From JAQVSH01 sp964451605 (lineage in GTDB: Bacteria > Bacteroidota > Bacteroidia > Bacteroidales > UBA4181), in assembly GCA_964451605.1 (NCBI GenBank), contig CAYVJA010000004.1, forward strand, positions 1 through 64,000: 64,000 bases of DNA, in the 5' to 3' direction. The first letter of the stretch is position 1. The number at the start of each line of letters is the position of its first letter. Under the pieces are notes generated by a model. It did no database searches. It had not been told where the DNA came from and saw nothing but the letters and a program-made list of their open reading frames with translations. Shown in pieces: positions 50,873-59,538 of the stretch. Both the position numbers and the translations under genes were made by a program.

Positions 50873-51632
50873 ATGAGGGAAGATTGGAATCAGGAAGAGC
50901 GCGAAGAGGTGTCGCTCAAGAATTTTTTCGGCGTAAGGGCCGTAATGGAGGCCATAAAGGCGGGAAAAGAGATCGATAAGGTGCTCTTTAAAACAGGTTC
51001 GGATGGCGAAACCATTCATGAACTGTTTGCATTGGTTCGTAATTTGGGTATTCCCTATCAATTTGTGCCTGTCGAGAAACTCAACCGGATTACCCGGAAG
51101 AATCACCAGGGGGTAATTGCTTTGGCCTCGGCAGTGGAATATCAGCCGCTTTCGGCTCTTGTTCCCATGATTTATGAACGTGGGGAGGATCCTTTTCTGG
51201 TGATTCTCGACAGGGTAACCGATGTCAGGAATGTCGGCGCCATTGCCCGTTCGGCCGAATGTGCCGGGGCGCATGCCCTGATTGTCCCCGACAGAGGGTC
51301 GGCGCCTCTGAACGGCGATGCAGTAAAGACTTCGGCCGGTGCTTTGCATCATCTTCCGGTATGCAGATCGTCGAATCTGAAGAACGATCTTCTCTTTTTG
51401 AAGGAATCGGGGATTCGGGTGGTTGCCGTGACAGAAAAGTCGGATAAGACCTATCTTCAGGCTGATTTACAGGGGCCGATTGCCCTGTTAATGGGTGCCG
51501 AAGATACCCGAATATCTGCGATTATGCCACGATCGAGTCTCTATTCCCATGGCGGGGCAAATCGGATCGCTGAATGTGTCGGCCGCGGCCGCGGTCTTGC
51601 TTTTCGAGGTGGTGCGCAGAAGAACCAGTTAG
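50873..51632 (+). pseudogene. rlmB: TrmH/SpoU-type rRNA 2'-O-methyltransferase (RlmB-like), frameshifted
   Basis: The family methylates the ribose of a 23S rRNA guanosine. Frame 1 (from ATG 50873) carries the substrate-binding domain NFFGVRAVMEAI and SpoU motifs 1 and 2: ILDRVTDVRNVGAIARSAE and LLMGAEDT. After codon 212 it departs from the family and would read antisense through holA to 51820. In the +1 frame, 51510-51632 encodes the expected end: EYLRLCHDRVSIPM, then motif 3 SLNVSAAAAVLLFEVV and a TAG. A deletion of about 8 bases between GATACC repeats would produce exactly this. It may be a true mutation, a strain variant or an assembly error. Confidence 0.85.
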
Positions 51633-52633
51633 TGCATAATGCGGAAGAGCATTTCGCGAAACAGCTCCGGAGGGGAGGAGATGGCAGTGCCCATTACTCC
51701 CTTGGCCCGGGCATCGTAGGTGCGCAAAAGCGAGAAGATGGCCGATATCCGCTTGGGCGGAAATCGTTTTGCGGCGGCTTCAATCTCTTTCAATGCATAA
51801 GGATTACAGCCAATGGCTGAGGCCGCAACCTGAGGCGACTTGTTGTTCAGGAAGTGCCACGCAAACACTTTGACAAAGAAGGCGAACAACACATTGGTGG
51901 CCGCAAACAGTGAGCCCGCCTTAGGGTTGTGCTCAAAATACTGCACAATCCGGTGCGCCTTGAGCACATCGTTGTGTACAATGGCCTTTTGCAGTTCGAA
52001 AATATTGAAATCTTTGCTGTAACCGGTGTTGCGTTCTACATGAAGGGGGGTAATTCTGGGGTCTTTTTCAGGCAGCGTCAGAATAAGCTTGTCTATCTCG
52101 CCCACCACTTTCGAGAGGTCGTTGCCCAGAAACTCACTCAGCATAACGGCTGCTTCCTGTGTGATTTGTAGTTGACGCTGTTTTGCATACTGCAGAATCC
52201 AGTCGGGCATCTTGTAATCGGGTATCTTGGCCGATTCAAAAACCACTCCCTGCTTTTCGGCCGCTTTGTAAAATTTTTGCCTTTTGTCGACCTTTTTATA
52301 TTTGACGCACAACACCAGAATGGTGGAGGGTTGGGGTTTCTCAAAGTAGGCGGTAAAAGGATCGAGATCTACCAGTTGTGCCTCTTTTAATACAACAACC
52401 TGTTTTTCGGCCATCATGGGGTATCGGCGAGCCCCATCGATAACCGATGCCAGGTTCATATCCTTCTGCGCATAGAGAACCATCTGATTAAACGCCTTGT
52501 CGGCTTCGGAGAGGGCATTTTCGGTTATCTCATTGCATAGAAGGTCTATATAATAGGGCTCTTCGCCCATCAACAGATAGATGGGGCTGAACTTCTTTTG
52601 CTTCAGCGATGTCATGAGTTGCTCGAAGGTCAT
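51629..52633 (-). CDS. holA: DNA polymerase III subunit delta
   Basis: 334 residues. HolA is the clamp-loader subunit that opens the beta clamp. N-terminal FSPIYLLMGEEPYYIDLLCNEI is typical (HolA proteins begin with PxYLLxGEE), followed by an AAA+-like domain without intact Walker motifs and an alpha-helical C-terminus (SLFAATNVLFAFFVKVF; LLRTYDARAKGV). It is convergent with rlmB; their stop codons overlap by 4 bases. Confidence 0.92.
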   Translation of the reverse strand: MTFEQLMTSLKQKKFSPIYLLMGEEPYYIDLLCNEITENALSEADKAFNQMVLYAQKDMNLASVIDGARRYPMMAEKQVVVLKEAQLVDLDPFTAYFEKPQPSTILVLCVKYKKVDKRQKFYKAAEKQGVVFESAKIPDYKMPDWILQYAKQRQLQITQEAAVMLSEFLGNDLSKVVGEIDKLILTLPEKDPRITPLHVERNTGYSKDFNIFELQKAIVHNDVLKAHRIVQYFEHNPKAGSLFAATNVLFAFFVKVFAWHFLNNKSPQVAASAIGCNPYALKEIEAAAKRFPPKRISAIFSLLRTYDARAKGVMGTAISSPPELFREMLFRIMH

Positions 52634-52685
52634 GCCAAATCGGGTGATGAGTAAATTAATTGTTCTGTTACGCGGTTAGGGCCAG

Positions 52686-53975
52686 TTATGCACTAAGGGT
52701 CTTTCCTCTTTTCAGTGTGGAGAAGCCAAACAGCATAATCACAATAAAACAGACTAAGGGAACCCAGAAAGCGAAGGCAATGGAACTCAGGTCGGATATG
52801 TATCCTTGAACTGCGGTAAGGATGGCGCCACCCAAGATGGCCATAATCATGCCCGAACCGCCAATTTTTGCATCATCACCCAGCCCTTCTACCCCCAAAC
52901 CATAGATGGTCGGGAACATCAGCGACATAAAGAAAGAGATGGTAACCAGAGAGATGGATCCTGCCCATCCTCCCAGGAAAATGGTGCCCAGACAGGCAAA
53001 CCCCGCAAAAATGGCCGAAATGATGAGAAGCATGCCCGGTTTAATAAATTTCATCAGTCCGGTAAAGATGAACCGGGCCACAGAAAAGAGTATCAGTGAT
53101 GCAAGGTACCATGTGGCCGCATCGGCTTCGTTCAGTTGCAAATTATTCATGATGTAGCGGATGGTGTACGACCATACACCAATCTGGGCTCCAACATAAA
53201 AAAACTGGGCCACAACCCCTCTTACATAATTTTTGTTGGCCAGTAACCGCTTGAAAACAGGTGCCAGTTTGGTTTTATCGGGGTCGGAGGCTTCGGGCAT
53301 CTGCGCTCTGAGAATCAAAAAGAAGATGATAAGTAAGACAAGGCCCACACTTACATAGGTCATGGTAACCGCCAGCAATTCGCCGGCCTGAATTTTCTGC
53401 AGTGCTTCGGCGTTCATGCCTGCCCTTTCGGCTGCGTTGGCCGAGTTCAATTCGCCCAGAATAAAAACCTGACTCAGCAGAATACCGGTAATGGAACCCA
53501 TGGGATTAAAAGATTGGGCCAGATTCAGTCTGCGTGTGCCGGTTTCGGACGATCCCATCACAATGATGTAGGGATTGGCAGAGGTCTCGAGAATGGAGCA
53601 GCCTCCCGCAAGGATGTAGATGGCTATCAGGTAGTGATAGTAGTTGGCGGTGACACTGGCCGGGTAGAAGAGCACACAGCCTGTGGCATATAGTATGATG
53701 CCCAGCAAAATACCTGCTTTATACGACTTCTTCCGGATAAAGAGGGCAGCAGGAAGGGCAAAACAAAAATAGGAGCCGTAAAATGAGAGCTGGATGAGTG
53801 ATGTCTGAAAGTCGGACATACTCATAATTTTCTTGAATGCAGCCAACAGTGTGTCGGTCATATTATTGGCAACTCCCCAGAAGAAGAAGAGGCTGGTTAC
53901 TAAGACAAAGGGCAGGATAAAACTTTTGCCTTGGGCATCGTGGAGCAAACCTCGTTTTACGGGAGTAGCGTTCAT
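52686..53975 (-). CDS. fucP: FucP-type sugar:H+ symporter (MFS)
   Basis: 429 residues, twelve predicted membrane helices. It matches the fucose/glucose-galactose permease group: FVLVTSLFFFWGVANNMTDTLLAAF near the N-terminus, GGCSILETSANPYIIVMG, RLNLAQSFNPMGSITG with the family Asn-Pro motifs. It should bring L-fucose or a related hexose into the cytoplasm with protons. No fucose isomerase or kinase is adjacent. A predicted secreted glycosidase lies divergently upstream, which could supply the sugar. The exact substrate is inferred. Confidence 0.85.
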   Translation of the reverse strand: MNATPVKRGLLHDAQGKSFILPFVLVTSLFFFWGVANNMTDTLLAAFKKIMSMSDFQTSLIQLSFYGSYFCFALPAALFIRKKSYKAGILLGIILYATGCVLFYPASVTANYYHYLIAIYILAGGCSILETSANPYIIVMGSSETGTRRLNLAQSFNPMGSITGILLSQVFILGELNSANAAERAGMNAEALQKIQAGELLAVTMTYVSVGLVLLIIFFLILRAQMPEASDPDKTKLAPVFKRLLANKNYVRGVVAQFFYVGAQIGVWSYTIRYIMNNLQLNEADAATWYLASLILFSVARFIFTGLMKFIKPGMLLIISAIFAGFACLGTIFLGGWAGSISLVTISFFMSLMFPTIYGLGVEGLGDDAKIGGSGMIMAILGGAILTAVQGYISDLSSIAFAFWVPLVCFIVIMLFGFSTLKRGKTLSA

Positions 53976-54165
53976 AGCAGAAAGGGGTAAGGGTTAAAGA
54001 GTGAAAAGGAATCGAAGGCTAAAAATAGCATTTATTCTTCGATTTTACCGAATCAGGCAATTGCGATAATCTATTTGATGAACGGCCAATACCCTTCAGA
54101 ACTTTCGATAGGAAGTGCTGTCATTTTGTTGTACTTTCGGGAGTAGACCAATACTTGCCCTCCCG

Positions 54166-56187
54166 ATGAAATGTTCTTCTGCAACTCTCTGTTTTCTTCT
54201 TTTATTGCTGAAATCGGTTTCTGTGGAATCCTTGCTCCCGGCACAGGAAACCTCTCCTGAAATCTCCTCGCTCGATCTCTATTCCGATACCTGGGTGGCA
54301 ACCGACGGGCTGGGGCGTTCGATGCCGGATAGCAATGAGGCCGGTGCGGTGAAAAACGATAAGCAACGCGTTGTGGGTATCTTTTACATCACCTGGCATA
54401 CCGATAATCTGGCCGGACTGAAGTCGCCCTATCGGGCCGATGTGACATCCATTTTGCATACCGATCCTGCTGCCCGTCTTGATGCTGCTCATCCTCTGTG
54501 GACAGAGTCGATGTACCACTGGGCCGAACCGGAAATGGGCTACTTTCTGAGCAAGGATGAGTACGTGATTCGTAAAGATATGTCGATGCTTTCGGATGCC
54601 GGGGTGGATGTGTTGATTATGGATGTAACCAATGCAGTGAGGTATTGGAGCGAATGGGATACCCTGTTTACAGTGATGCAGCAGATGAAGCGTGAAGGAA
54701 ACCGGGTGCCCCGTTTCTGTTTTTGGGCTTTTAACGGGCCGGTAATTACCGTGGTGCAGGATTTGTACGACCGCATCTACAAGACGGGGCGCTACAGCGA
54801 CCTCTGGTTTTACTGGGAGGGCAAACCCCTCTTATTGTATAATGGAAATCCCAAGTACGATGCCAGCGGAACTGCCGGTAATAACCCCAATCCTCATTAC
54901 GACCCTGCCGCAGCAACCGACCCTTCCCATCCGCATTATGGTGAACCCGATTACACTGAGCCCAGGTATAAAGATTACACAAGCGAAGTAAAACGTTTTT
55001 TTACACTGCGCACCATGTGGTGGGGCTATAAAAACTGGGGAGGAGCTCCCTTTATAGGTACCGAAGATAACTGGAGCTTTGGATACGATCTTGGCGATCC
55101 GGCTGTACGTAATCTTGATCCCGATTTACTGGTTTCGCGCCATAACGGCCAAAAGGAGCAGGCTGCTGTTACCCCGGCACAGCACCCATCCAGTTTGGTG
55201 GGTAAATCGTGGAGCCGGTCCGGGGCAGAACCGCAGTTGAATCAGTACGACCTTCCCCAGAAAGCCTATGTACCGTGGCTGGGCGACACGGTACAGCACC
55301 CCGAAGGGTATGGGATCTATTTTCAGGAACGATGGGATGAGGCCTTGAAATCGGATCCTCCCTTTATCTATCTGAATGACTGGAATGAATGGACTGCTGG
55401 AAAATATCCGCCTACACAGGGTAAAACCACTCCGTTTATGCGCAGAGAGAGTGGCTATTTCTTTGTAGACCAATACAATTCGGAGTTTAATCGCGGTATT
55501 CAACCTATGAAGGGAGGGTATACCGACAATTACTATATGCAGATGGCGCAGAACATTCGTCGTTATAAAGGGGTCAGGGACATACCTCAATTGAGCGGAT
55601 ATAGTCCGATTCGCATTGATGGCGCTTTTTCCGACTGGGATGCGGTGCCCGGCTATTATCGTGATACCCGCGGCGATGTGTTCCATCGCAGCCACAAGGG
55701 ATACGGCCAACTCTATTATAAAAACAGTTCAGGACGCAATGATATAGTGGATTCGAAGGTGGCTGTCGACCGAAGAAATCTCTATTTCTATGTGGAGACC
55801 GCATCGGTTTTATCCTCTTGTTTCGATGAAAACTGGATGCTGTTGCTGATTGATGCCGACAAAAACCCCAAAACCGGATGGTATGGATACGATTTTGTGG
55901 TTAATCGGAAGGTGTTGAGCGATTGTCTGTCCACCCTCCTCCGCTATGACGGAGATACAGGTTCGGGCAGGTGGGTGCAGGTGTCTGAGGTTGCGTTCCG
56001 GTACGCCGGCAAGAAACTGGAGATTACTATCCCGCGCGCGCTGCTGAAGCTGACGGGCTCCTTACTGGTGTTCGATTTTAAGTGGAGTGACAATGCCTCC
56101 GAATGGGTTGATCCCATTTCGTTTTGTACTCATGGTGATACGGCTCCCAATCGTCGTTTTGCCTATCGTTGTATCTGGAAAAGGTGA
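54166..56187 (+). CDS. Predicted secreted glycoside hydrolase with C-terminal CBM9-like domain
   Basis: 673 residues from ATG 54166. Signal peptide (CFLLLLLKSVSVESLLPAQ). The main domain has features of the GH71/GH99-like group: GIFYITWHTDN, DMSMLSDAGVDVLIMDVTNA, RVPRFCFWAFN, YWEGKPLLLYNG and the late YLNDWNEWTAGKYPP, in which an acidic residue of the W-N-E-W type often sits at the active site. The last about 160 residues (IRIDGAFSDWDAVPGYYRD, then VAVDRRNLYFYVETAS) look like a CBM9/DOMON-type sugar-binding beta sandwich. Substrate unknown. Divergent from fucP. Confidence 0.7.
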   Translation: MKCSSATLCFLLLLLKSVSVESLLPAQETSPEISSLDLYSDTWVATDGLGRSMPDSNEAGAVKNDKQRVVGIFYITWHTDNLAGLKSPYRADVTSILHTDPAARLDAAHPLWTESMYHWAEPEMGYFLSKDEYVIRKDMSMLSDAGVDVLIMDVTNAVRYWSEWDTLFTVMQQMKREGNRVPRFCFWAFNGPVITVVQDLYDRIYKTGRYSDLWFYWEGKPLLLYNGNPKYDASGTAGNNPNPHYDPAAATDPSHPHYGEPDYTEPRYKDYTSEVKRFFTLRTMWWGYKNWGGAPFIGTEDNWSFGYDLGDPAVRNLDPDLLVSRHNGQKEQAAVTPAQHPSSLVGKSWSRSGAEPQLNQYDLPQKAYVPWLGDTVQHPEGYGIYFQERWDEALKSDPPFIYLNDWNEWTAGKYPPTQGKTTPFMRRESGYFFVDQYNSEFNRGIQPMKGGYTDNYYMQMAQNIRRYKGVRDIPQLSGYSPIRIDGAFSDWDAVPGYYRDTRGDVFHRSHKGYGQLYYKNSSGRNDIVDSKVAVDRRNLYFYVETASVLSSCFDENWMLLLIDADKNPKTGWYGYDFVVNRKVLSDCLSTLLRYDGDTGSGRWVQVSEVAFRYAGKKLEITIPRALLKLTGSLLVFDFKWSDNASEWVDPISFCTHGDTAPNRRFAYRCIWKR

Positions 56188-56274
56188 GATGGATCCAACT
56201 ATTTGTGGAAAAAATGAGAGCCATCTGATTTGCGTTTCCGAATTTTGCTATCTTTGCACTCGCTAAACGAAAAC

Positions 56275-56358
56275 GCCCAGATGGCGGAATTGGTAGACGC
56301 GCTAGTTTCAGGGACTAGTGTCCGTAAGGATGTGCAGGTTCGAGTCCTGTTCTGGGTA
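56275..56358 (+). tRNA. tRNA-Leu (CAG)
   Basis: Acceptor GCCCAGA pairs with TCTGGGT (G-U at the last pair), D loop AATTGGTAGAC, anticodon stem CTAGT/ACTAG with loop TTCAGGG (anticodon CAG), a long variable arm (GTGTCCGTAAGGATG) as in leucine tRNAs, and the T arm GGTTCGAGTCC. Discriminator A at 56358 is followed by CAAC, so CCA is not encoded. A -7 element TATCTTTG lies at 56249-56256. Confidence 0.93.
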
Positions 56359-56393
56359 CAACGGTACCCAAGTATGTCGGGAGCGTTTTCTTA

Positions 56394-56480
56394 GCCCAGG
56401 TGGTGAAATTGGTAGACACGCTACTTTGAGGGGGTAGTGGGGGTTTCCCTGTACGAGTTCGAGTCTCGTCCTGGGCACCA
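56394..56480 (+). tRNA. tRNA-Leu (GAG)
   Basis: Acceptor GCCCAGG/CCTGGGC, D loop AATTGGTAGAC, anticodon stem CTACT/GGTAG with loop TTGAGGG (anticodon GAG), long variable arm GTGGGGGTTTCCCTGTAC, T arm AGTTCGAGTCT. Here CCA is encoded (56478-56480). It lies 35 bases after the first tRNA-Leu, probably in the same transcript. Confidence 0.93.
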
Positions 56481-56482
56481 GC

Positions 56483-56527
56483 AAAAAAAGATCGCAGCGC
56501 TATAAAAAGTGCTGCGATCTTTTTTTT
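56483..56527. terminator. Terminator after the tRNA-Leu pair
   Basis: AAAAAAAGATCGCAGC (56483-56498) pairs with GCTGCGATCTTTTTTT (56511-56526). The A and T runs allow use in both directions; the minus-strand oxidoreductase gene ends at 56560. Confidence 0.9.
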
Positions 56528-56559
56528 GTCCGTTTCGGTTAATCCAATCTATACCGCTT

Positions 56560-57897
56560 TCAGAGGGAGTAGGGTCTGCGGTAGGTATAGGCGTAGAGTC
56601 GGTGCGCTTCAGCCTCCGGATCGTTCGGGAAACTTAACGTGGCGGGATCCCATTTCACCGGTCGTTTCAGTTCGGTGGCCATGTTGGCGATACAGCAAAG
56701 GGTGTTGGTGCTGCATCCTACTTCAACGGGCGCAATGGGGTTTTTGCGCGAACGGACGGCATCGATAAAGTTTTGCATATGGGGTGAGCTCACCTCATAT
56801 TGGCCGGCTGCCACTTTTTGTTCCTCTTTCTGCAACAGCGAAGGATCGGAACACTCGATATAACCTCTGGCCACTTTTAGCCATCCTTTTGTGCCGTTAA
56901 AGCAGATACCCTGACCCCCTTGCTGGCGGAAGTTTTGTTCGGTCATCACAATGCCGTTCTGGTACTTCATAGTGAGATATTGCGCGCCCTGATACCCTTT
57001 CGGGATAAATTCTGAGGGGCCCAGGCCATCCATACCGATAGCTGCCTGCGAAATATCAAACATATGCGCTCCCCAGTCGGAGGTATATCCATTTCCGGTT
57101 TCCCTATAATAGCGCCATGCAGCCCAAAACGTTTCGTTCTGAACGGGATTGAGCGAGACGGGAGGGCAGAGCTTTGAATGATAATGAATTTTGGGATCGT
57201 TGAGCGGACCCATCCAGAGGTTCCAGTTGAGGTTAGCGGGGATCGGCTCTTCGGGCAGATCGAGCGGTTGTGGCGGATCGCCTACTTTAGCATAGATGGT
57301 TTCAATGTGTCCCAGGGCTCCGCTTCTGACTACTGAAATGGCCTGCTGAAACTCTTTGCCGGACCGCTGCTGGCTTCCAACCTGCAATACCCGGTTGTTG
57401 TTGCGTACCGCCTTGACCATGGCAAGGCCTTCGGTTACGGTAAAGGCAAGCGGTTTTTGTACGAACACATCCTTTCCTGACTGGCAGGCATGAATGGTAT
57501 TCAGTGCATGCCAATGGTCGGGTGTGGCAATGGCTACCGCATCGATATCCTTCCGATTGAGCAAATCTTCATAGAACTCATAGAGATCGCAGCGGGCTGC
57601 CACATTTTGTGATTTCTGCCAGGCTTCGACCCGCAGTTTGAACCGCTCGCGCTTGATACTGTCGACATCGCAACCGGCCACTACCTGCACTCCGGGGCAT
57701 TTAGAAAAGCTGCTGAAATCGGAACAGCCCTGCTGACCCAGGCCGATGAATCCCAGAACCACCCTGTCGCTGGGGGCAATACGTTGACCATTGGGGAGAG
57801 TCCAACTGGGAAGAAGGGTTAATCCTGCCAGTCCGAGAGCCGAATAACCGAGAAACTCTCTACGGCTCATTGAATGCTTGCTGTCTCTTTTGCTCAT
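56560..57897 (-). CDS. Tat-exported Gfo/Idh/MocA family oxidoreductase
   Basis: 445 residues. A twin-arginine signal, SMSRREFLGYSALGLAGL, is preceded by a short charged segment. The Rossmann domain begins VVLGFIGLGQQGC (GLGxxG), and the catalytic-lysine motif is QKPLAFT near residue 144 (E of the usual EKP replaced by Q), followed by GSQQRSG. It differs clearly from the first copy (13796-15154), so it is not a recent duplicate. Likely an exported NAD(P)-dependent sugar dehydrogenase. Three evenly spaced TTTTCAGA repeats lie upstream (57952-57998). Confidence 0.87.
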   Translation of the reverse strand: MSKRDSKHSMSRREFLGYSALGLAGLTLLPSWTLPNGQRIAPSDRVVLGFIGLGQQGCSDFSSFSKCPGVQVVAGCDVDSIKRERFKLRVEAWQKSQNVAARCDLYEFYEDLLNRKDIDAVAIATPDHWHALNTIHACQSGKDVFVQKPLAFTVTEGLAMVKAVRNNNRVLQVGSQQRSGKEFQQAISVVRSGALGHIETIYAKVGDPPQPLDLPEEPIPANLNWNLWMGPLNDPKIHYHSKLCPPVSLNPVQNETFWAAWRYYRETGNGYTSDWGAHMFDISQAAIGMDGLGPSEFIPKGYQGAQYLTMKYQNGIVMTEQNFRQQGGQGICFNGTKGWLKVARGYIECSDPSLLQKEEQKVAAGQYEVSSPHMQNFIDAVRSRKNPIAPVEVGCSTNTLCCIANMATELKRPVKWDPATLSFPNDPEAEAHRLYAYTYRRPYSL

Positions 57898-57951
57898 GCT
57901 GAAATAGGGGATTTAGGAGGGATTCATGGAACTCCTACTAAATTACAATCT

Positions 57952-57998
57952 TTTTCAGATTATTCCGGCCTTTTCAGAATATTCTGCAGATTTTCAGA
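57952..57998. repeat. Three phased TTTTCAGA repeats
   Basis: TTTTCAGA occurs at 57952-57959, 57971-57978 and 57991-57998, at 19- and 20-base periods (about two helical turns). The second copy continues into the palindrome CAGAATATTCTG. They lie upstream of the minus-strand oxidoreductase gene and may be sites for an unknown regulator. Confidence 0.5.
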
Positions 57999-58021
57999 AA
58001 TTCTCACTAACTGATTAACGG

Positions 58022-59521
58022 CTATACTGGGTAGCCTGTTATACCCAGCTCTTTGTAGGTCTGTTCCAACGCTTTTTGGTCGTCGGTAATAATCAGCATC
58101 ACATCATTTTCCTGTACAATGGTCTGGCCTTTGGGAATCAAATAGAAATCACCCCGTTTAAGCATAACTACCAGCGTTTTATCCGGTAGTGGTATGTTCA
58201 TCAGTTTGTTTCCGAACCGAAGGCTTTCGGCCGTAATGGTTACCTCCGATATGGCCGATTTAATCTCTTCGGAGAAGTCGAAACCGAATTGACTCCTTTT
58301 TTTTGCCGCGCCTTCGGGCAGGGCCAGATGGAGAAAACGGGCCACAGAGGGAACCGTTGTGCCCTGAATCAGCAGTGAAAGGATGGTAATAAAGAAGACA
58401 ATATTGTAAATAATCCTTGCATTTTCGATGCCTGCCAACAGAGGGTAGGTGGCAAAAATGATGGGAACTGCACCACGAAGCCCTACCCAGGAAACATACC
58501 ATTTCGATTTGATGGTCATCCTGCGGAATGGTCCCAGCAGCGTCCATACGGCAAAGGGCCGTGAGAAAACAATCATAAATACCCCCACAATCAACCCAAC
58601 GCCTGCAATGGGAAGCAACTCCGACGGGTTAACTAAAAGCCCGAGGGCAAGGAACATAATGATTTGCGAGAGCCAGGCCAGTCCATCGAAAAAACGTTTA
58701 ACACTCTTCTTGTGGATAAATTTGGCATTTCCTACAACCAATCCTCCCAGGTAAACAGCCAGATAGCCGTTTCCGCCAATAAAGTCGGTAAATGAAAAAA
58801 GAAAGAAGGTACAGGTGATGAGAAGAACCGGGTAGAGAGAATCGTTGTCGACATCGATGCGATTAAGCAGCCAGGCACATCCTTTCCCCAAAAAGTAACC
58901 CGACATGGCGCCAATGATAAGTTGAGAGAAAAATGAGAAGAGTACTTCGCCTCCGCTGATTCCTGTAGAGGTAATCCACTGAATCAGCGTGATGGTGAGC
59001 ATATAGGCCATTGGGTCGTTACTTCCACTCTCCAGTTCGAGCAGAGGTCGGAGATTGTGTTTCAGCAGAAGCCCCTTCGATCGCAAGATTGCAAATACCG
59101 AAGCGGAATCGGTCGAGGACATCACTGACGCCAAAAGCATGGCTTCGGCTAAGGAGAGCGTAACGCCCGGGAAAAAGTTCTGGGTGAGCAGATAGACAAA
59201 TCCTCCGGTTATGGCAGCAGTGAGAAGTACTCCCAGAGTGGCCAGAACGATGCCCTGTTTTAATACCGGTTTAATCTCTATAATTGAGGTGTCCATGCCG
59301 CCCGAAAAGAGGATCAAACTCAGAGATACCACTCCAATGAACTGAGCCAGTGCGGGATTCGAAAATTCAATTCCAAATCCGTCACTTCCGGCCAACATGC
59401 CTACAATCAGAAAGAGAAGCAAGACGGGAACTCCGTATTTGTAACCGGTTCTGCCGGCCATCAGAGCAATGAAGAGCAATATGGAGCCAACCAATAGGAT
59501 ATTTTCGGCAGTAAGGATCAT
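58022..59521 (-). CDS. CPA1-family K+/H+ antiporter with regulatory TrkA-C domain
   Basis: 499 residues from the ATG at 59521 (MILTAENILLVGSILLFIA); a longer frame upstream has no membrane or family character. Twelve to thirteen predicted membrane helices to about residue 390, with family stretches LMLASVMSSTDSASVFAIL, ELESGSNDPMAYML and GLRGAVPIIFAT. The C-terminal about 90 residues (AISEVTITAESLRFGNKLM, GDFYLIPKGQTIV, NDVMLIIT) form an RCK/TrkA-C ligand-binding domain, as in CvrA/NhaP2. It should release K+ or Na+ in exchange for protons. It follows the metallophosphoesterase gene by 17 bases. Confidence 0.9.
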   Translation of the reverse strand: MILTAENILLVGSILLFIALMAGRTGYKYGVPVLLLFLIVGMLAGSDGFGIEFSNPALAQFIGVVSLSLILFSGGMDTSIIEIKPVLKQGIVLATLGVLLTAAITGGFVYLLTQNFFPGVTLSLAEAMLLASVMSSTDSASVFAILRSKGLLLKHNLRPLLELESGSNDPMAYMLTITLIQWITSTGISGGEVLFSFFSQLIIGAMSGYFLGKGCAWLLNRIDVDNDSLYPVLLITCTFFLFSFTDFIGGNGYLAVYLGGLVVGNAKFIHKKSVKRFFDGLAWLSQIIMFLALGLLVNPSELLPIAGVGLIVGVFMIVFSRPFAVWTLLGPFRRMTIKSKWYVSWVGLRGAVPIIFATYPLLAGIENARIIYNIVFFITILSLLIQGTTVPSVARFLHLALPEGAAKKRSQFGFDFSEEIKSAISEVTITAESLRFGNKLMNIPLPDKTLVVMLKRGDFYLIPKGQTIVQENDVMLIITDDQKALEQTYKELGITGYPV

Positions 59522-59538
59522 TTTGATTTCAGTAGATA

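Noticed and set aside
51633..51820. Extension of the RlmB reading frame to 51820
   Set aside because: Antisense to holA with no family similarity; it results from the frameshift near 51503-51510.
56560..57897. Recent duplication of the two Tat-exported Gfo/Idh genes
   Set aside because: The two proteins differ across their whole length (motifs EKPFAET versus QKPLAFT, different signal regions), so they are distinct family members.
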